Assembly (NCBI RefSeq): GCF_002221505.1
Contig: NZ_CP011036.1
Span: 2,294,001 to 2,358,000 of the forward strand
Direction of reading: 5' to 3'
From: Pseudoalteromonas nigrifaciens
GTDB lineage: Bacteria; Pseudomonadota; Gammaproteobacteria; Enterobacterales; Alteromonadaceae
Length of the DNA: 64,000 nt
Both the position numbers and the translations under genes were made by a program. Positions within the stretch are counted from its first letter, which is position 1; every line of letters starts with the position of its first letter. The notes under the pieces were generated by a model. That model was given only the letters and a program-made list of their open reading frames with translations, was not told the origin of the DNA and ran no database searches. Below, piece by piece: positions 17,134 to 27,527 of the stretch.

Positions 17134-18261
17134 TTATCTTAATTTATCAACGACATTTACGATAGCCGCCAAAGTATCTTGGCCAAATTGATATGAACGA
17201 CGATCTGACCAACCGTAATCTGGGTCGGGTAAGTCGTTATTATCTTTAAATGGCATTTCGACTGTATAGGTAAGCGCCTTAAATTCTTCTGCTGTTGCAG
17301 ATGAACCTACTGTAAGGTTAGCTTGGCCTGGCTCGTCTTTAGGGTAGCCATGTTCGTCTTGAAACTCAGGAGTAATGGTTAACAAAGCAGCTTTAAAGCT
17401 ATCTTCTAGATCTTTTAAGCGCGCATCATAACTTGGAATGCCTTCACTGCCGGCTACAAAGTTATACGGGATTGCTTCATCACCATGAATATCAAGGTGC
17501 ATATCTAGGCCTGTTTCACGCATTTTATTAAGCACTAAATAAACTTCTGGGCTATTTTCCATGCTCGGCGTTTGCCATTCACGGTTTAAGTTAACGCCTT
17601 TAGCGTTAGTACGTAAGTGCCCACGAGCACTACCATCTGGGTTCATGTTTGGCACAATATAAAATACTGCTTTTGATAGTAATGCAGCAGCATGCGGGTC
17701 TTCGTCATCAAGTAGTTTGTGAAGTATTCCCTCTACAAACCACTGCGCCATTGTTTCACCCGGATGCTGGCGAGCTGTGATCCAAATGTTTTTCTTATCT
17801 GCACTTGGCTCACCAATTTTAAGTACGCTCATGTCGCGGCCATCAAGGGTTTCGCCCAATGTTTCTAATTGGCAAATTTGCTGGCTTTGCGCCCACGTAA
17901 GTAAATCTAAATGACGCTCATAGCTATATGGTGCAAAATAAGCAAAATAAACACTGCCGCACTCTGGCTCTATTTCAAAGCTTAATGTGCCATTTTCGTA
18001 GATTGAAGGTACACGAAACCACGTTTGACGGTCATACGATGCAACCGCCTGATAATCTACCCAGCCATCTGGATAAGCTGAATTTTCGAGCTTGTTTATA
18101 TTTAGCTTATGTAATTGGTAAGGGGTTGTTTCTAGGCGAAAATGAAACCACTGATAAAATTCAGACTGGAAATCGTTATTAATCTCTAACTGGATATTTA
18201 ATGGATCGGTGGCTTCAATAACCTTAATATTACCACTATCGAAATTGCTACTGATTTTCAT
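17134..18261 (-). CDS. Cytosolic-carboxypeptidase-like M14 metallopeptidase
   Basis: A 375-residue zinc carboxypeptidase with the two-domain layout of bacterial cytosolic carboxypeptidases: an N-terminal beta-sandwich (about 1-125) and an M14 catalytic domain. Zinc ligands are His and Glu in ARQHPGETMAQWF and His in DMHLDIHGDE. Substrate-binding residues are seen in NMNPDGSARGHLRTNAKGVNLNREW, and the catalytic Glu in YTVEMPFKD. There is no signal peptide. Homologues remove C-terminal acidic residues in eukaryotes; the bacterial substrate is unknown. Upstream of its promoter region lies the 3' end of the group II intron. Confidence 0.88.
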   Translation of the reverse strand: MKISSNFDSGNIKVIEATDPLNIQLEINNDFQSEFYQWFHFRLETTPYQLHKLNINKLENSAYPDGWVDYQAVASYDRQTWFRVPSIYENGTLSFEIEPECGSVYFAYFAPYSYERHLDLLTWAQSQQICQLETLGETLDGRDMSVLKIGEPSADKKNIWITARQHPGETMAQWFVEGILHKLLDDEDPHAAALLSKAVFYIVPNMNPDGSARGHLRTNAKGVNLNREWQTPSMENSPEVYLVLNKMRETGLDMHLDIHGDEAIPYNFVAGSEGIPSYDARLKDLEDSFKAALLTITPEFQDEHGYPKDEPGQANLTVGSSATAEEFKALTYTVEMPFKDNNDLPDPDYGWSDRRSYQFGQDTLAAIVNVVDKLR

Positions 18262-18430
18262 GACAAAAAACCTATAAGTTGACTAAGTGTCTCTGGACTG
18301 CATAAATAGCCAGGATGTAAGTACGCTGCGATTAGCCGTATCTAATGTATAAAGCGTACCATAAGCGCTGCGCTTTAAAAATATTGATAATCATCGAGTA
18401 GGGTGAGGCTTTTGCCTCATCCCTCTCACA

Positions 18431-18461
18431 GAACCGTACGTACGGGCCTCGTATACGGCTC
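18431..18461 (-). ncRNA. Group II intron domain V
   Basis: The 31-base catalytic hairpin: 8-bp lower stem with one G-T pair, AGC triad, two-base bulge, 4-bp upper stem, 5-base loop. The domain VI hairpin follows at about 18397-18428. Confidence 0.85.
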
Positions 18462-18484
18462 CTGTATTCTTCTATCCCTTCGGC

Positions 18485-19795
18485 TTATTTTCTAAACGCC
18501 GATTGAGCAAGCCATCCTGTACTTACTTTTTCCATTGAATATAAACCTTGCTCCTCAAACCATTGGTTTGGCATCGCTACATTCGATAATGGACTTAGAG
18601 AGTTTCGCCATGAGTTCATTTTGATGAACTTAAATGGCGGCTTTTTCCCTAATTGTTTTAGTCGCTTATGCAACCTCGCTGGGTTTTTCCACAACCTTAA
18701 CTGAATTGCCCTTAATCGTCGTCTCACCCACCTTGCCAACAAATTTAGCACTCGTTTACAATTGGCTATACTGAAATAATTTACAAAGCCGCGCACCACT
18801 GGATTGAGTCTTTTTATTACTTCAATTAAGTTCATGCCACTATTTCGCTTTGTTAATCGTTTAACTCTTTGTTTAAAGCCTTTGAGTTTTGTGGCTTGGA
18901 TACGCGTCCAATTACTGCCTATCTCCACTCCCAAAAATTTTACGCCTTCACTACTATGCGCTATGTGCGTTTTCTTTTCGTTGACTGTTAACTTTAAGCC
19001 TTTTTCGAGTATCTGAGTCGCTACTGTGAGTGCATTCTTGGCTGCTTTTTCTGTGCAGCATAAGATCAATATGTCGTCGGCGTACCTCACTATTCTGTGA
19101 TTTCGCTTTTTCATTTCTTGATCAAATGCATCTAGGTAGATATTCGCCAACAGTGGACTGATAACACCACCTTGTGGACTTCCTAGCTCACTCGCTTCCC
19201 AATTATTGCCTATCATTACTCCGCTTTTTAAAAACTGTTTGAGCAGTTTTAAGATGCTACCGTCTGTCACTTTGCTTTTGACGCTGCTTATGATCAAGTC
19301 GTGATCGAGTAGGTCAAAACACTTCGACAGATCCATATCAACCACCCACTCACGGTGATATTTACGAATAAATACCGTGGCTTTGCTGATGGCGTCATGA
19401 CAACTTCGTTTCGGCCTGTACCCATAACTTGATGGGTGAAAGTCGATGTCGAAGAGCGGTTGGAGAATGTTCAATAGTGTTTGTTGTACTATGCGGTCGC
19501 GAACTGTTGGAATTCCCAGCAGTCTCACACCACCATCATCTTTCGGTATTTCTATCCGTTTGACTGGCTGTGCGCGATACTGCTTGCTTTGCAGTTCACC
19601 TTGCAGTTGTTTCAAGTTTTCTTCTAAATTCAAGGCGAACGCGGCTATGGACTGCCTATCTATTCCGGCCGCTCCTTTCGCTGCTTTCACTTTTTTGAAT
19701 CCCTTGTACAGGTTATTAATATCTAATAATTGCCCATACAAGCTGTAGTAAACTGTCATCAATTGCCTTTGCTTACGGTATGTCTGTCGTTTCAC
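18485..19795 (-). CDS. ltrA: Group II intron reverse transcriptase/maturase
   Basis: A 436-residue intron-encoded protein. RT motifs run in order: the GAAGIDR region (RT1), PKDDGGVRLLGIPTVRDRIVQ, SSYGYRPKRSCHDA, VVDMDLSKCFDLLDH, SPQGGVISPLLANIYLD, RYADDILI (catalytic YADD) and VNEKKTHI-KFLGVEIG. The GIIM maturase domain follows (LNPVVRGFVNYF ... WVRRRLRAIQ). There is no C-terminal HNH endonuclease, as in class C intron proteins. The frame is intact and all catalytic residues are present, so the intron may still be mobile. Confidence 0.93.
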   Translation of the reverse strand: MKRQTYRKQRQLMTVYYSLYGQLLDINNLYKGFKKVKAAKGAAGIDRQSIAAFALNLEENLKQLQGELQSKQYRAQPVKRIEIPKDDGGVRLLGIPTVRDRIVQQTLLNILQPLFDIDFHPSSYGYRPKRSCHDAISKATVFIRKYHREWVVDMDLSKCFDLLDHDLIISSVKSKVTDGSILKLLKQFLKSGVMIGNNWEASELGSPQGGVISPLLANIYLDAFDQEMKKRNHRIVRYADDILILCCTEKAAKNALTVATQILEKGLKLTVNEKKTHIAHSSEGVKFLGVEIGSNWTRIQATKLKGFKQRVKRLTKRNSGMNLIEVIKRLNPVVRGFVNYFSIANCKRVLNLLARWVRRRLRAIQLRLWKNPARLHKRLKQLGKKPPFKFIKMNSWRNSLSPLSNVAMPNQWFEEQGLYSMEKVSTGWLAQSAFRK

Positions 19796-20494
19796 ATTGA
19801 TGTATAGTGGTGTTCTTCATGAGGACATTAGGTGTGCTAGCCGAATGGCAATCTGCCTAAGTGGTCGCTCATTACTCCCATGCTCGGCCTTCAGTTCTCA
19901 GCGTCCACATTCCTGCTTAGCCGTCATCTCTTGCCTATTTCCGTCGAAATACATGTGAGCCTATACGTCGATACTCCTGATTTTCATACACTTAAAGAAT
20001 ACTTCCCCCCTTCGCAATCAATTAAAACTTTTGATTAAAATTGACCCTATCAAACATTCTGTTGATAGTCGGCTTGGTTTTGTCCTCCACACCATTACTG
20101 GCTTTCATCGGCCTAGCCTTACTCACTACTACGGGTTCATCTGCCACCTCACACCGACGTTAAACCTTGGGTTTCCCCTTGAGTTTAGGCCACTTATTTA
20201 CACTAAGTTTAGATGCCAGGCTTCCCCAGTTACTGCACTGGCTCCCTGTTAGAAATCCCACCCTCAAGCACAGTATTGGTCTGACTAAGTATAGGGCGTT
20301 GCGCTATTTTGCACGCTGACCCACCAATACTGCCGAAACAGGTTACGGTTAGTTGTGTACCTCTAACTTCTTATGGCTTCCTTCAGACCCCACCGTTGGC
20401 CAGTGACGCCCTTGCCATTCAGATTATCTTCCCCTTAGTCAGGGTAATAAGGCATCTTTCAGCCTATCGGGTTTGCCAGCTTCGCTGGGCAAAC

Positions 20495-20520
20495 AAAAAA
20501 GCCAGCAAATGCTGGCTTTT
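20495..20520 (-). terminator. Terminator of gap (insertion target of the intron)
   Basis: AAAAGCCAGC-ATTT-GCTGGCTTTTTT on the minus strand, 18 bases after the gap stop codon. The intron begins at its last bases. Confidence 0.9.
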
Positions 20521-20537
20521 GTATAACGACTAATAAA

Positions 20538-21980
20538 TTAGTGAGGTAAGCTTGGGAATGCCACTTCGGCCATATCGCGCATACAACGTACCACTTGGCA
20601 GCTGTAACCAAATTCATTATCGTACCAAACGTAAAGTACAATACGGTTGTCATCAACAATAGTTGCTTGCGAGTCAACCACACCAGCGTAACGACTACCT
20701 ACTAAATCGGTAGATACGATTTCAGTAGAAGCGGTGTAATCAATTTGGTCGCGCAGGTCTGAGTGAAGTGCGGTATCGCGTAAAAATGCATTTAGCTCTT
20801 CTACCGAGGTGCTCTTTTCTAAGTTTAGGTTCAAAATAGCCAGCGACACGTTAGGTGTAGGTACGCGAATTGCGTTACCCGTTAGTTTGCCCTCAAGCTC
20901 TGGTAGTGCTTTTGAAACCGCTTTTGCAGCGCCTGTTTCAGTAATTACCATGTTAAGTGCAGCAGCACGGCCACGGCGGTCTGCTTTGTGGTAGTTATCA
21001 ATTAAGTTTTGGTCATTAGTATACGAGTGAACCGTTTCTACGTGACCATTTTTAATGCCAAACTTATCGTTTAATGCTTTAAGTGTTGGTGTAATGGCAT
21101 TAGTTGTACAGCTTGCTGCACATACAATTTTGTCTTCAGGTAAAATATCTTTGTTATTTACACCATATACGATGTTTTTGATATTACCTTTAGCAGGAGC
21201 CGTTAATAATACTTTAGCAGCGCCTTTACATTCTAAATGCTGACCAAGGCCTGCTTCATCTTTCCAAATACCTGTGTTATCAACAATAAGTGCATTGTCG
21301 ATGCCGTAGGCTGTGTAATCTATTTCGCTAGGAGAGTTAGCGTAAATAACCTGGATGTAGCTACCATTAGCTTTAATTGCATTACGTTCTTTATCAACAG
21401 TGATAGATCCATTAAATGGACCGTGAATTGAATCACGACGTAATAAACTGGCACGTTTTTCAAGGTCGCCATCTTTACCACCACGTACAACAATTGCGCG
21501 TAGGCGTAAGTCAGCATAAGGACCTGATTTTTCAATTAGTAGGCGTGCAAGTAAACGGCCAATTCGACCAAAGCCATAAAGCACCACATCGCGTGATTCT
21601 TTAGCTGGTAAATCAGCAATTTCAGCGAGCTCATCTTTTACAAACTCTTCAACAGAACGACCGTTTGCAGCATCATTATACAAATAGCTGTAAGCAAGCT
21701 TACCAATATCGATACGTGCAGAGTTTAAATCCATTTTGCTAATCGCTTCTAAAAATGGGAAGCTTTCACGTAAACGTAATTTTGTACCTTCAAACTGCGC
21801 AACTGATTTGTGAGATTTGATAATTTCAATTGGGCTTGCATTTACAAGTGGGCGGCCATAAACAGCAATTTCGATACCACGACTACGATAAAGCTTACCA
21901 ATGATTGGTTGCATGCTTTCTGCGTAACCTTGGCGTTCTTGCCAACTATTTGTGTATTCTAACTCGTGAGATGAGGTCAT
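20538..21980 (-). CDS. gap: Glyceraldehyde-3-phosphate dehydrogenase, long form
   Basis: A 480-residue GAPDH, about 145 residues longer than the classical enzyme. The extra N-terminal domain (NSWQERQGYAESMQPIIGKLYRSRGIEI...) precedes the NAD-binding motif VVLYGFGRIGRLLARLLIE. The catalytic Cys is in AASCTTNAITPTL, and the His follows in VETVHSYTNDQ. The long form occurs in several marine gammaproteobacteria beside the usual short enzyme. It converts glyceraldehyde-3-phosphate and 1,3-bisphosphoglycerate in glycolysis or gluconeogenesis. AGGTAAATAAA before the ATG is the ribosome-binding site. Confidence 0.92.
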   Translation of the reverse strand: MTSSHELEYTNSWQERQGYAESMQPIIGKLYRSRGIEIAVYGRPLVNASPIEIIKSHKSVAQFEGTKLRLRESFPFLEAISKMDLNSARIDIGKLAYSYLYNDAANGRSVEEFVKDELAEIADLPAKESRDVVLYGFGRIGRLLARLLIEKSGPYADLRLRAIVVRGGKDGDLEKRASLLRRDSIHGPFNGSITVDKERNAIKANGSYIQVIYANSPSEIDYTAYGIDNALIVDNTGIWKDEAGLGQHLECKGAAKVLLTAPAKGNIKNIVYGVNNKDILPEDKIVCAASCTTNAITPTLKALNDKFGIKNGHVETVHSYTNDQNLIDNYHKADRRGRAAALNMVITETGAAKAVSKALPELEGKLTGNAIRVPTPNVSLAILNLNLEKSTSVEELNAFLRDTALHSDLRDQIDYTASTEIVSTDLVGSRYAGVVDSQATIVDDNRIVLYVWYDNEFGYSCQVVRCMRDMAEVAFPSLPH

Positions 21981-22179
21981 TTTATTTACCTAAGTTAAAC
22001 ATTTTGAACGGATAGCCCTAGAGCATTTAACCATCAAAAGTTGAAATGATTTCGACCCTGATAAGTCAACGCACTCTAGTGACTTCCCTATTCTAATTTA
22101 ATCTTGCTTTATTCTCTACTGTTAGAGGCTAAATGATTGCGTTAGAATAACATTATATTAATATATTTAAGGGTTGAGG

Positions 22180-22980
22180 ATGGTTATAAGACTAATAGTA
22201 GTGCTTGGAGTACTCACCTTAGCCGGATGTGAAAAGCCACTAAGCTTGGCCCAAGTATGTAAAGAAACGCCCGGTTTTTGCAACGATCTAAATAAAGATA
22301 ATCATTGTCGGGAGCAGCGTTCTAACACTATTTTGCAGCGTTATATTGAATATAAGCACCCAACTGATGAAAATAAATATCAGCTACTTAAAGAGTTTGA
22401 ATCATATAATCAGTGTATTACGCTTGCAGCTAAAATTGAGCATATAAAATTAAAAGAAAAAAAGACCTCTCGTGTAGAAGGTAAATTAACCAGTATTAAA
22501 GAAATGACGCGATTATATCAAGATACTAAAAGTACTAATCACCCAGGCTTACTTTACTATCATTGGTCGCGTAATAACGATCAGCGAGCACTGACTAAAT
22601 TTTTAGCTTTGGAGCATGATGAAAGGGTGACAACAAGTGCTGAAATGCAACTTTTTTTGGCATCGTATTATATTAAATTTGATGATGATAAAACGATTGA
22701 TTTGCTCTACAAAACATTAGAACTTAATAAAGCACAGCAAATACCTGATCCCGAGGTGTTTACTTCTTTGGTCAGTTTGTTTTATAAACAACAAAATTAT
22801 AAACATGCCTATGTTTTTTCTAAAGTTGCGCAGATGTCGGGGATAGAAAACGTTGATATATTTGCTGTAGAGCAGCAATTGGCAAGCAGCAGAAAAAATC
22901 TTGATAGTTTAGATTCTTTAGCGCAACAAACTTTTCAGCAAATTCGCGCTGGTAAGTTTGTATCACCTAGGGAGTTTTAA
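22180..22980 (+). CDS. DUF2989 family lipoprotein
   Basis: A 266-residue lipoprotein with lipobox LAGC after a short signal. The body starts KPLSLAQVCKETPGFCNDLNKDNHCREQR, the cysteine-rich beginning typical of DUF2989 proteins of Vibrionales/Alteromonadales, and then becomes helical with TPR-like units (ALTKFLALEHDERVT, PDPEVFTSLVSLFYKQQNYKHAYVFSKVAQ). The role is unknown. The open frame can start at a TTG at 22174, but AAGGG six bases ahead of it also serves the ATG at 22180, which I prefer. Confidence 0.75.
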   Translation: MVIRLIVVLGVLTLAGCEKPLSLAQVCKETPGFCNDLNKDNHCREQRSNTILQRYIEYKHPTDENKYQLLKEFESYNQCITLAAKIEHIKLKEKKTSRVEGKLTSIKEMTRLYQDTKSTNHPGLLYYHWSRNNDQRALTKFLALEHDERVTTSAEMQLFLASYYIKFDDDKTIDLLYKTLELNKAQQIPDPEVFTSLVSLFYKQQNYKHAYVFSKVAQMSGIENVDIFAVEQQLASSRKNLDSLDSLAQQTFQQIRAGKFVSPREF

Positions 22981-23014
22981 GTAACCTAGGCGTAGTTAAA
23001 TAAAACATTAATAA

Positions 23015-23042
23015 TAAAAAAGGCAGCTTACGCTGCCTTTTT
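23015..23042. terminator. Bidirectional terminator (DUF2989 / ihfA)
   Basis: AAAAAAGGCAGC-TTAC-GCTGCCTTTTTT, between convergent genes. Confidence 0.9.
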
Positions 23043-23046
23043 TATA

Positions 23047-23346
23047 TTACTTTGCTTTACTTGTGCCCACTTCTACTCGGGTTTTAAGTTTTTGCCCAGG
23101 TCTAAAGGTCACCACGCGACGCGCCGAAATAGGAATATCTTCCCCTGTTTTCGGATTACGTCCCGGTCTTTCTTTTTTATCACGAAGATCAAAATTACCA
23201 AATCCAGAGAGCTTAATCTGCTCGCCTTTTTCAAGCGCTGAGCGGATTTCTTCAAAAAACGCTTCAACTAAATCTTTGGCATCTTTTTTATTGATCCCGA
23301 GTTTTTCAAATAGGTGCTCAGCTATGTCGGCTTTAGTAAGCGCCAT
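23047..23346 (-). CDS. ihfA: Integration host factor subunit alpha
   Basis: A 99-residue DNA-bending protein of the HU/IHF family. It has the alpha-type start [31 protein letters not shown], the family signature [24 protein letters not shown], and the intercalating-Pro arm. It pairs with IhfB (not in this window). It lies two bases downstream of pheT in the conserved pheS-pheT-ihfA operon. Confidence 0.97.
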   Translation of the reverse strand: MALTKADIAEHLFEKLGINKKDAKDLVEAFFEEIRSALEKGEQIKLSGFGNFDLRDKKERPGRNPKTGEDIPISARRVVTFRPGQKLKTRVEVGTSKAK

Positions 23347-23348
23347 AT

Positions 23349-25736
23349 CTAGTCCCTCAACGATGCATTAAACTGTTCGGCCAGTGTGGCCACCACGTTA
23401 TCAACTACTAGATTGATATCTTTCTCTTCGAGTGTTCTATCAACCGATTGCAGTGTTAGAGCAATCGCCAAACTCTTATAATTTGGCTCAATACCTTTGC
23501 CCTTATACACATCGAATAAGTTTAGGTCAACTAATTGATTTCCGCCAACTTTTTCTATCGCTGTTAAAATATCGCCAATATTTACGCTCTCTTGCACTAA
23601 AATCGCGATGTCGCGGCGATTTGAAGGGAATTTAGACACCCCTGCAACTTGCGGTAAATTTCTTTTTTCGATTGCCGACATTTCAATTTCAAACACGAAA
23701 GTAGCATTATTGATATCTAACGACTTTTGCGCTTGAGGGTGTAATGCACCAAAAAAACCAACCTTTTTACCAGCAACATAAATTACCGCTGATTGACCAG
23801 GATGCAAACCATCTGACTGCTCTGCTTTAATTTCAAAGCGGCTCATATCATTGGTAATTGCCAGTAGTGCTTCCACGTCACCTTTCACATCGTAAAAATC
23901 GACGTTGCGTTTTTCTTCAACCCAATGCTCGCCATGCGCAAGACCGGTAATTACACCGCCAATTACTGGCACTTGGTTAACACCATTTTCGGCATTTTCG
24001 TCACTTAAAAATTTAAGGCCGTGTTCAAATAGACGAATACGCGGTTGCTGACGATTTTGGTTATACGCTAGCGACGCCAATAAGCCAGGCATTAAGCTTA
24101 CTCGCATTGCAGACATTTCAATTGAAATTGGGTGCGGTAATACTAGCGGCTGACTTTCTGGGTGCAAAATAGCTTGCGCTTTAGGGTCGACAAAACTGTA
24201 CGTAATAGCCTCTTGATAACCACGGGCTACTAGCGTATTACGAAACTTGCTTAGTGCGATAGTCGCTTCGTTATGGGTGGTCATTTTAAGCTTAGCAGTC
24301 GGTGCAACATTAGGAATACTGTTGTAACCGTAAACACGCGCCACTTCTTCAATTAAATCTTCTTCAATACGCACATCAAAACGGTAACTAGGTACATCTG
24401 CACTCCAGCTGTCGTTTTCAACTTTTACGTTAAAACCTAAGCGAGTTAAAATATCAGTAACTTTTTCATCTTCAATATGATGGCCAATAACACGGTCTAA
24501 ACGGCTACGACGTAAACGAACCTCAGTCACTTTAGGTAGTTTATCTGCGGCAACGGCTTCAACCACTGGGCCTGCTTCACCGCCTACTATTTCAAGTAGT
24601 AACGCTGTTGCACGCTCTATTGCATCATGCTGTAGCGCAAAATCAACACCACGCTCATAACGATGCGATGCATCTGTGTGTAAACCGTAGCTACGTGCTT
24701 GCCCAGCTATTGCTACAGGGTTAAAAAATGCGCTTTCAAGTAATATATCAGACGTTTTATTTGTAACACCCGATTGCTCGCCACCAAAAATACCCGCAAT
24801 GGCTAGTGCTTTATTATGATCGGCTATCACTAATGTAGATTCGTTTAATTTAACGCTATTACCGTCAAGTAAAACTAGCTCTTCACCGGCGTTTGCACTA
24901 CGTACTTTAATTCCACCTTCAATCGCATTTAAATCAAATGCATGCATTGGATGGCCAAGTTCAAGTAATACATAATTAGTAACATCAACTACTGGGTCGA
25001 TTGAACGCACACCGCTGCGACGTAGTTTTTCAACCATCCATAACGGCGTTGCTGTATCAAGGTTAATGCCTTTAATCACACGCCCAAGGTAGCGAGGACA
25101 TGCATCTTCATTAACTAATTCAATCGATACTTTATCGTCAATTGTTGCTGTAACCGCTGGAATTTGTAATACGTTTACGTCAATGCTGTTAAGTACGCCC
25201 ACTTCGCGCGCTAAGCCTTTTATACCTAAACAATCACCACGGTTTGGTGTTAAATCAACATCAATAATATTATCATCAAGGCCTAGGTATTCACGTAAAT
25301 CTGTACCTACTGGCGCATCGCTTGGCAATTCCATAATGCCATCGCCTTCTTCGCTAATACCTAGCTCAACAAAGGCACACAACATGCCATTTGAAGGTTG
25401 GCCACGTAACTTGGCTTTTTTAATTTTAAAATCACCAGGAAGCACTGCGCCAACAGTTGCAACCGCAACTTTAATGCCTAAACGACAGTTCGGTGCGCCA
25501 CATACGATATCAAGTAGTTCATCACCACCGACATTAATTTTGGTAACGCGTAGCTTATCTGCATCAGGATGTTGTCCACATTCAACAACTTCACCTACCA
25601 ATACACCATTAAATTTTGCTGCTGCAGGTGTTACGCCATCAACTTCTAGGCCAGCCATAGAAAGCTGTTCCGACAGAGCTTGCGTATCAATGGCTGGATT
25701 AACCCACTCTCTTAACCACTTTTCACTAAATTTCAT
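23349..25736 (-). CDS. pheT: Phenylalanyl-tRNA synthetase beta subunit
   Basis: A 795-residue beta chain of the alpha2-beta2 enzyme that charges tRNA-Phe. The tRNA-binding (EMAP-like) domain is at about 40-150 ([24 protein letters not shown]); B3/B4 editing and B5 domains follow; the catalytic-like fold carries [15 protein letters not shown] segments; the C-terminal anticodon-binding FDX domain starts near [15 protein letters not shown]. Length is normal. It is 15 bases after pheS. Confidence 0.97.
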   Translation of the reverse strand: MKFSEKWLREWVNPAIDTQALSEQLSMAGLEVDGVTPAAAKFNGVLVGEVVECGQHPDADKLRVTKINVGGDELLDIVCGAPNCRLGIKVAVATVGAVLPGDFKIKKAKLRGQPSNGMLCAFVELGISEEGDGIMELPSDAPVGTDLREYLGLDDNIIDVDLTPNRGDCLGIKGLAREVGVLNSIDVNVLQIPAVTATIDDKVSIELVNEDACPRYLGRVIKGINLDTATPLWMVEKLRRSGVRSIDPVVDVTNYVLLELGHPMHAFDLNAIEGGIKVRSANAGEELVLLDGNSVKLNESTLVIADHNKALAIAGIFGGEQSGVTNKTSDILLESAFFNPVAIAGQARSYGLHTDASHRYERGVDFALQHDAIERATALLLEIVGGEAGPVVEAVAADKLPKVTEVRLRRSRLDRVIGHHIEDEKVTDILTRLGFNVKVENDSWSADVPSYRFDVRIEEDLIEEVARVYGYNSIPNVAPTAKLKMTTHNEATIALSKFRNTLVARGYQEAITYSFVDPKAQAILHPESQPLVLPHPISIEMSAMRVSLMPGLLASLAYNQNRQQPRIRLFEHGLKFLSDENAENGVNQVPVIGGVITGLAHGEHWVEEKRNVDFYDVKGDVEALLAITNDMSRFEIKAEQSDGLHPGQSAVIYVAGKKVGFFGALHPQAQKSLDINNATFVFEIEMSAIEKRNLPQVAGVSKFPSNRRDIAILVQESVNIGDILTAIEKVGGNQLVDLNLFDVYKGKGIEPNYKSLAIALTLQSVDRTLEEKDINLVVDNVVATLAEQFNASLRD

Positions 25737-25751
25737 ATTATTGTTTCACTC

Positions 25752-26747
<996 letters not shown>

Positions 26748-26816
26748 TCACAGAAGGTGATTGCTGTTAAGTAATAACTTATGATAACTGAAAGCAGTGC
26801 CTAGATTCTAGACCTA

Positions 26817-27527
26817 CTAGAGCTTTAACGTTGATTTTATAAAAGGAATTGTTAATTTTCGTTGTGCGGCCATAGATGCATGATCTAATTTGTCTAATAC
26901 GTCGAGTAATGTACGCATATCACGGCTTAAGCGCGTTAATAAAAATCGGGCGCATTCGTCACTTAGCTCTAAGCCACGCATTTTTGTGCGTTTAACTAAA
27001 GCTTGTGCTTTATCGTCATCGCTCATTGAGCGAATTTGCAGTGTAGTTCCCCATTTTAGCCGCGATTCTAAGTCTGGTAAGCTAATATTTAGCATGTCGG
27101 GGAGTAAGTCAGCGGTCACCACTAACATTTTTTTAGGCTCGTTAAAGCGATTAAAAAAATTAAATAAGGCCTTTTCCCACGCATCATCACCCGCTACCAA
27201 ATGCACATCATCTATGCATAAAACATCAAGGGCTTCTAAGCCTTCTAATACCATAGGGCCAAAATCAATAACTTCTCGCATAGATAACAGCATATTTGAT
27301 AAGCCGCGCTCTTGCGCTTGAATACACGTAGCGTACAAAAGGTGAGATTTCCCTGAATCGCCCAAACCACATAAATAAGTGTATTGAAAAGATTGCGACA
27401 ATTTTGAAAAACTGTCTTTTAAATGACTTACTTCTAAAGAGTCCTCACCACCAAAGTACGAGGTAAAGGTTTCGTCATCGGGCAAAGTAACCGGCAATGC
27501 CATTTGCATTGGCTCATGAGTTAGCAT
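26817..27527 (-). CDS. hda: DnaA regulatory inactivator Hda
   Basis: A 236-residue AAA+ homologue of the DnaA ATPase domain. It starts with a beta-clamp-binding motif QMALPV followed by LPDDETFTSYF, as in E. coli Hda. Walker A is degenerate (GLGDSGKSHLL), Walker B is LCIDDVHLV, and the sensor region LSRDMRTLLDVLDKLD is present. Known role: with the DNA-loaded clamp it stimulates ATP hydrolysis by DnaA to prevent re-initiation. The first ATG overlaps the stop of the DUF2066 gene (TAATG), so coupling is likely; an internal Met before QMALP is an alternative start. Confidence 0.93.
   Translation of the reverse strand: MLTHEPMQMALPVTLPDDETFTSYFGGEDSLEVSHLKDSFSKLSQSFQYTYLCGLGDSGKSHLLYATCIQAQERGLSNMLLSMREVIDFGPMVLEGLEALDVLCIDDVHLVAGDDAWEKALFNFFNRFNEPKKMLVVTADLLPDMLNISLPDLESRLKWGTTLQIRSMSDDDKAQALVKRTKMRGLELSDECARFLLTRLSRDMRTLLDVLDKLDHASMAAQRKLTIPFIKSTLKL

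Larger units (their letters stand above)
18393..20494 (-). mobile_element. Group II intron (class C type), about 2.1 kb
   Basis: A complete intron on the minus strand. Its 5' end (GTTTGCCC) follows directly after the T-run of the gap terminator, the placement typical of group IIC introns. About 700 bases of structured RNA precede an RT/maturase frame. Domain V at 18431-18461 folds exactly: GAGCCGTA pairs with TACGGTTC, a two-base CG bulge and a TACG/CGTA upper stem follow, and the AGC triad is intact. Domain VI (TGAGGC-AAAA-GCCTCA) has a bulged A seven bases from the inferred 3' end (CTCGAT). The 5' end deviates from the GTGYG consensus, so both boundaries may be off by a few bases. Confidence 0.85.

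Noticed and set aside
20031..20533. Short plus-strand frames within the intron 5' part
   Set aside because: The DNA is explained by structured intron RNA on the minus strand; the frames have no ribosome-binding site or family.
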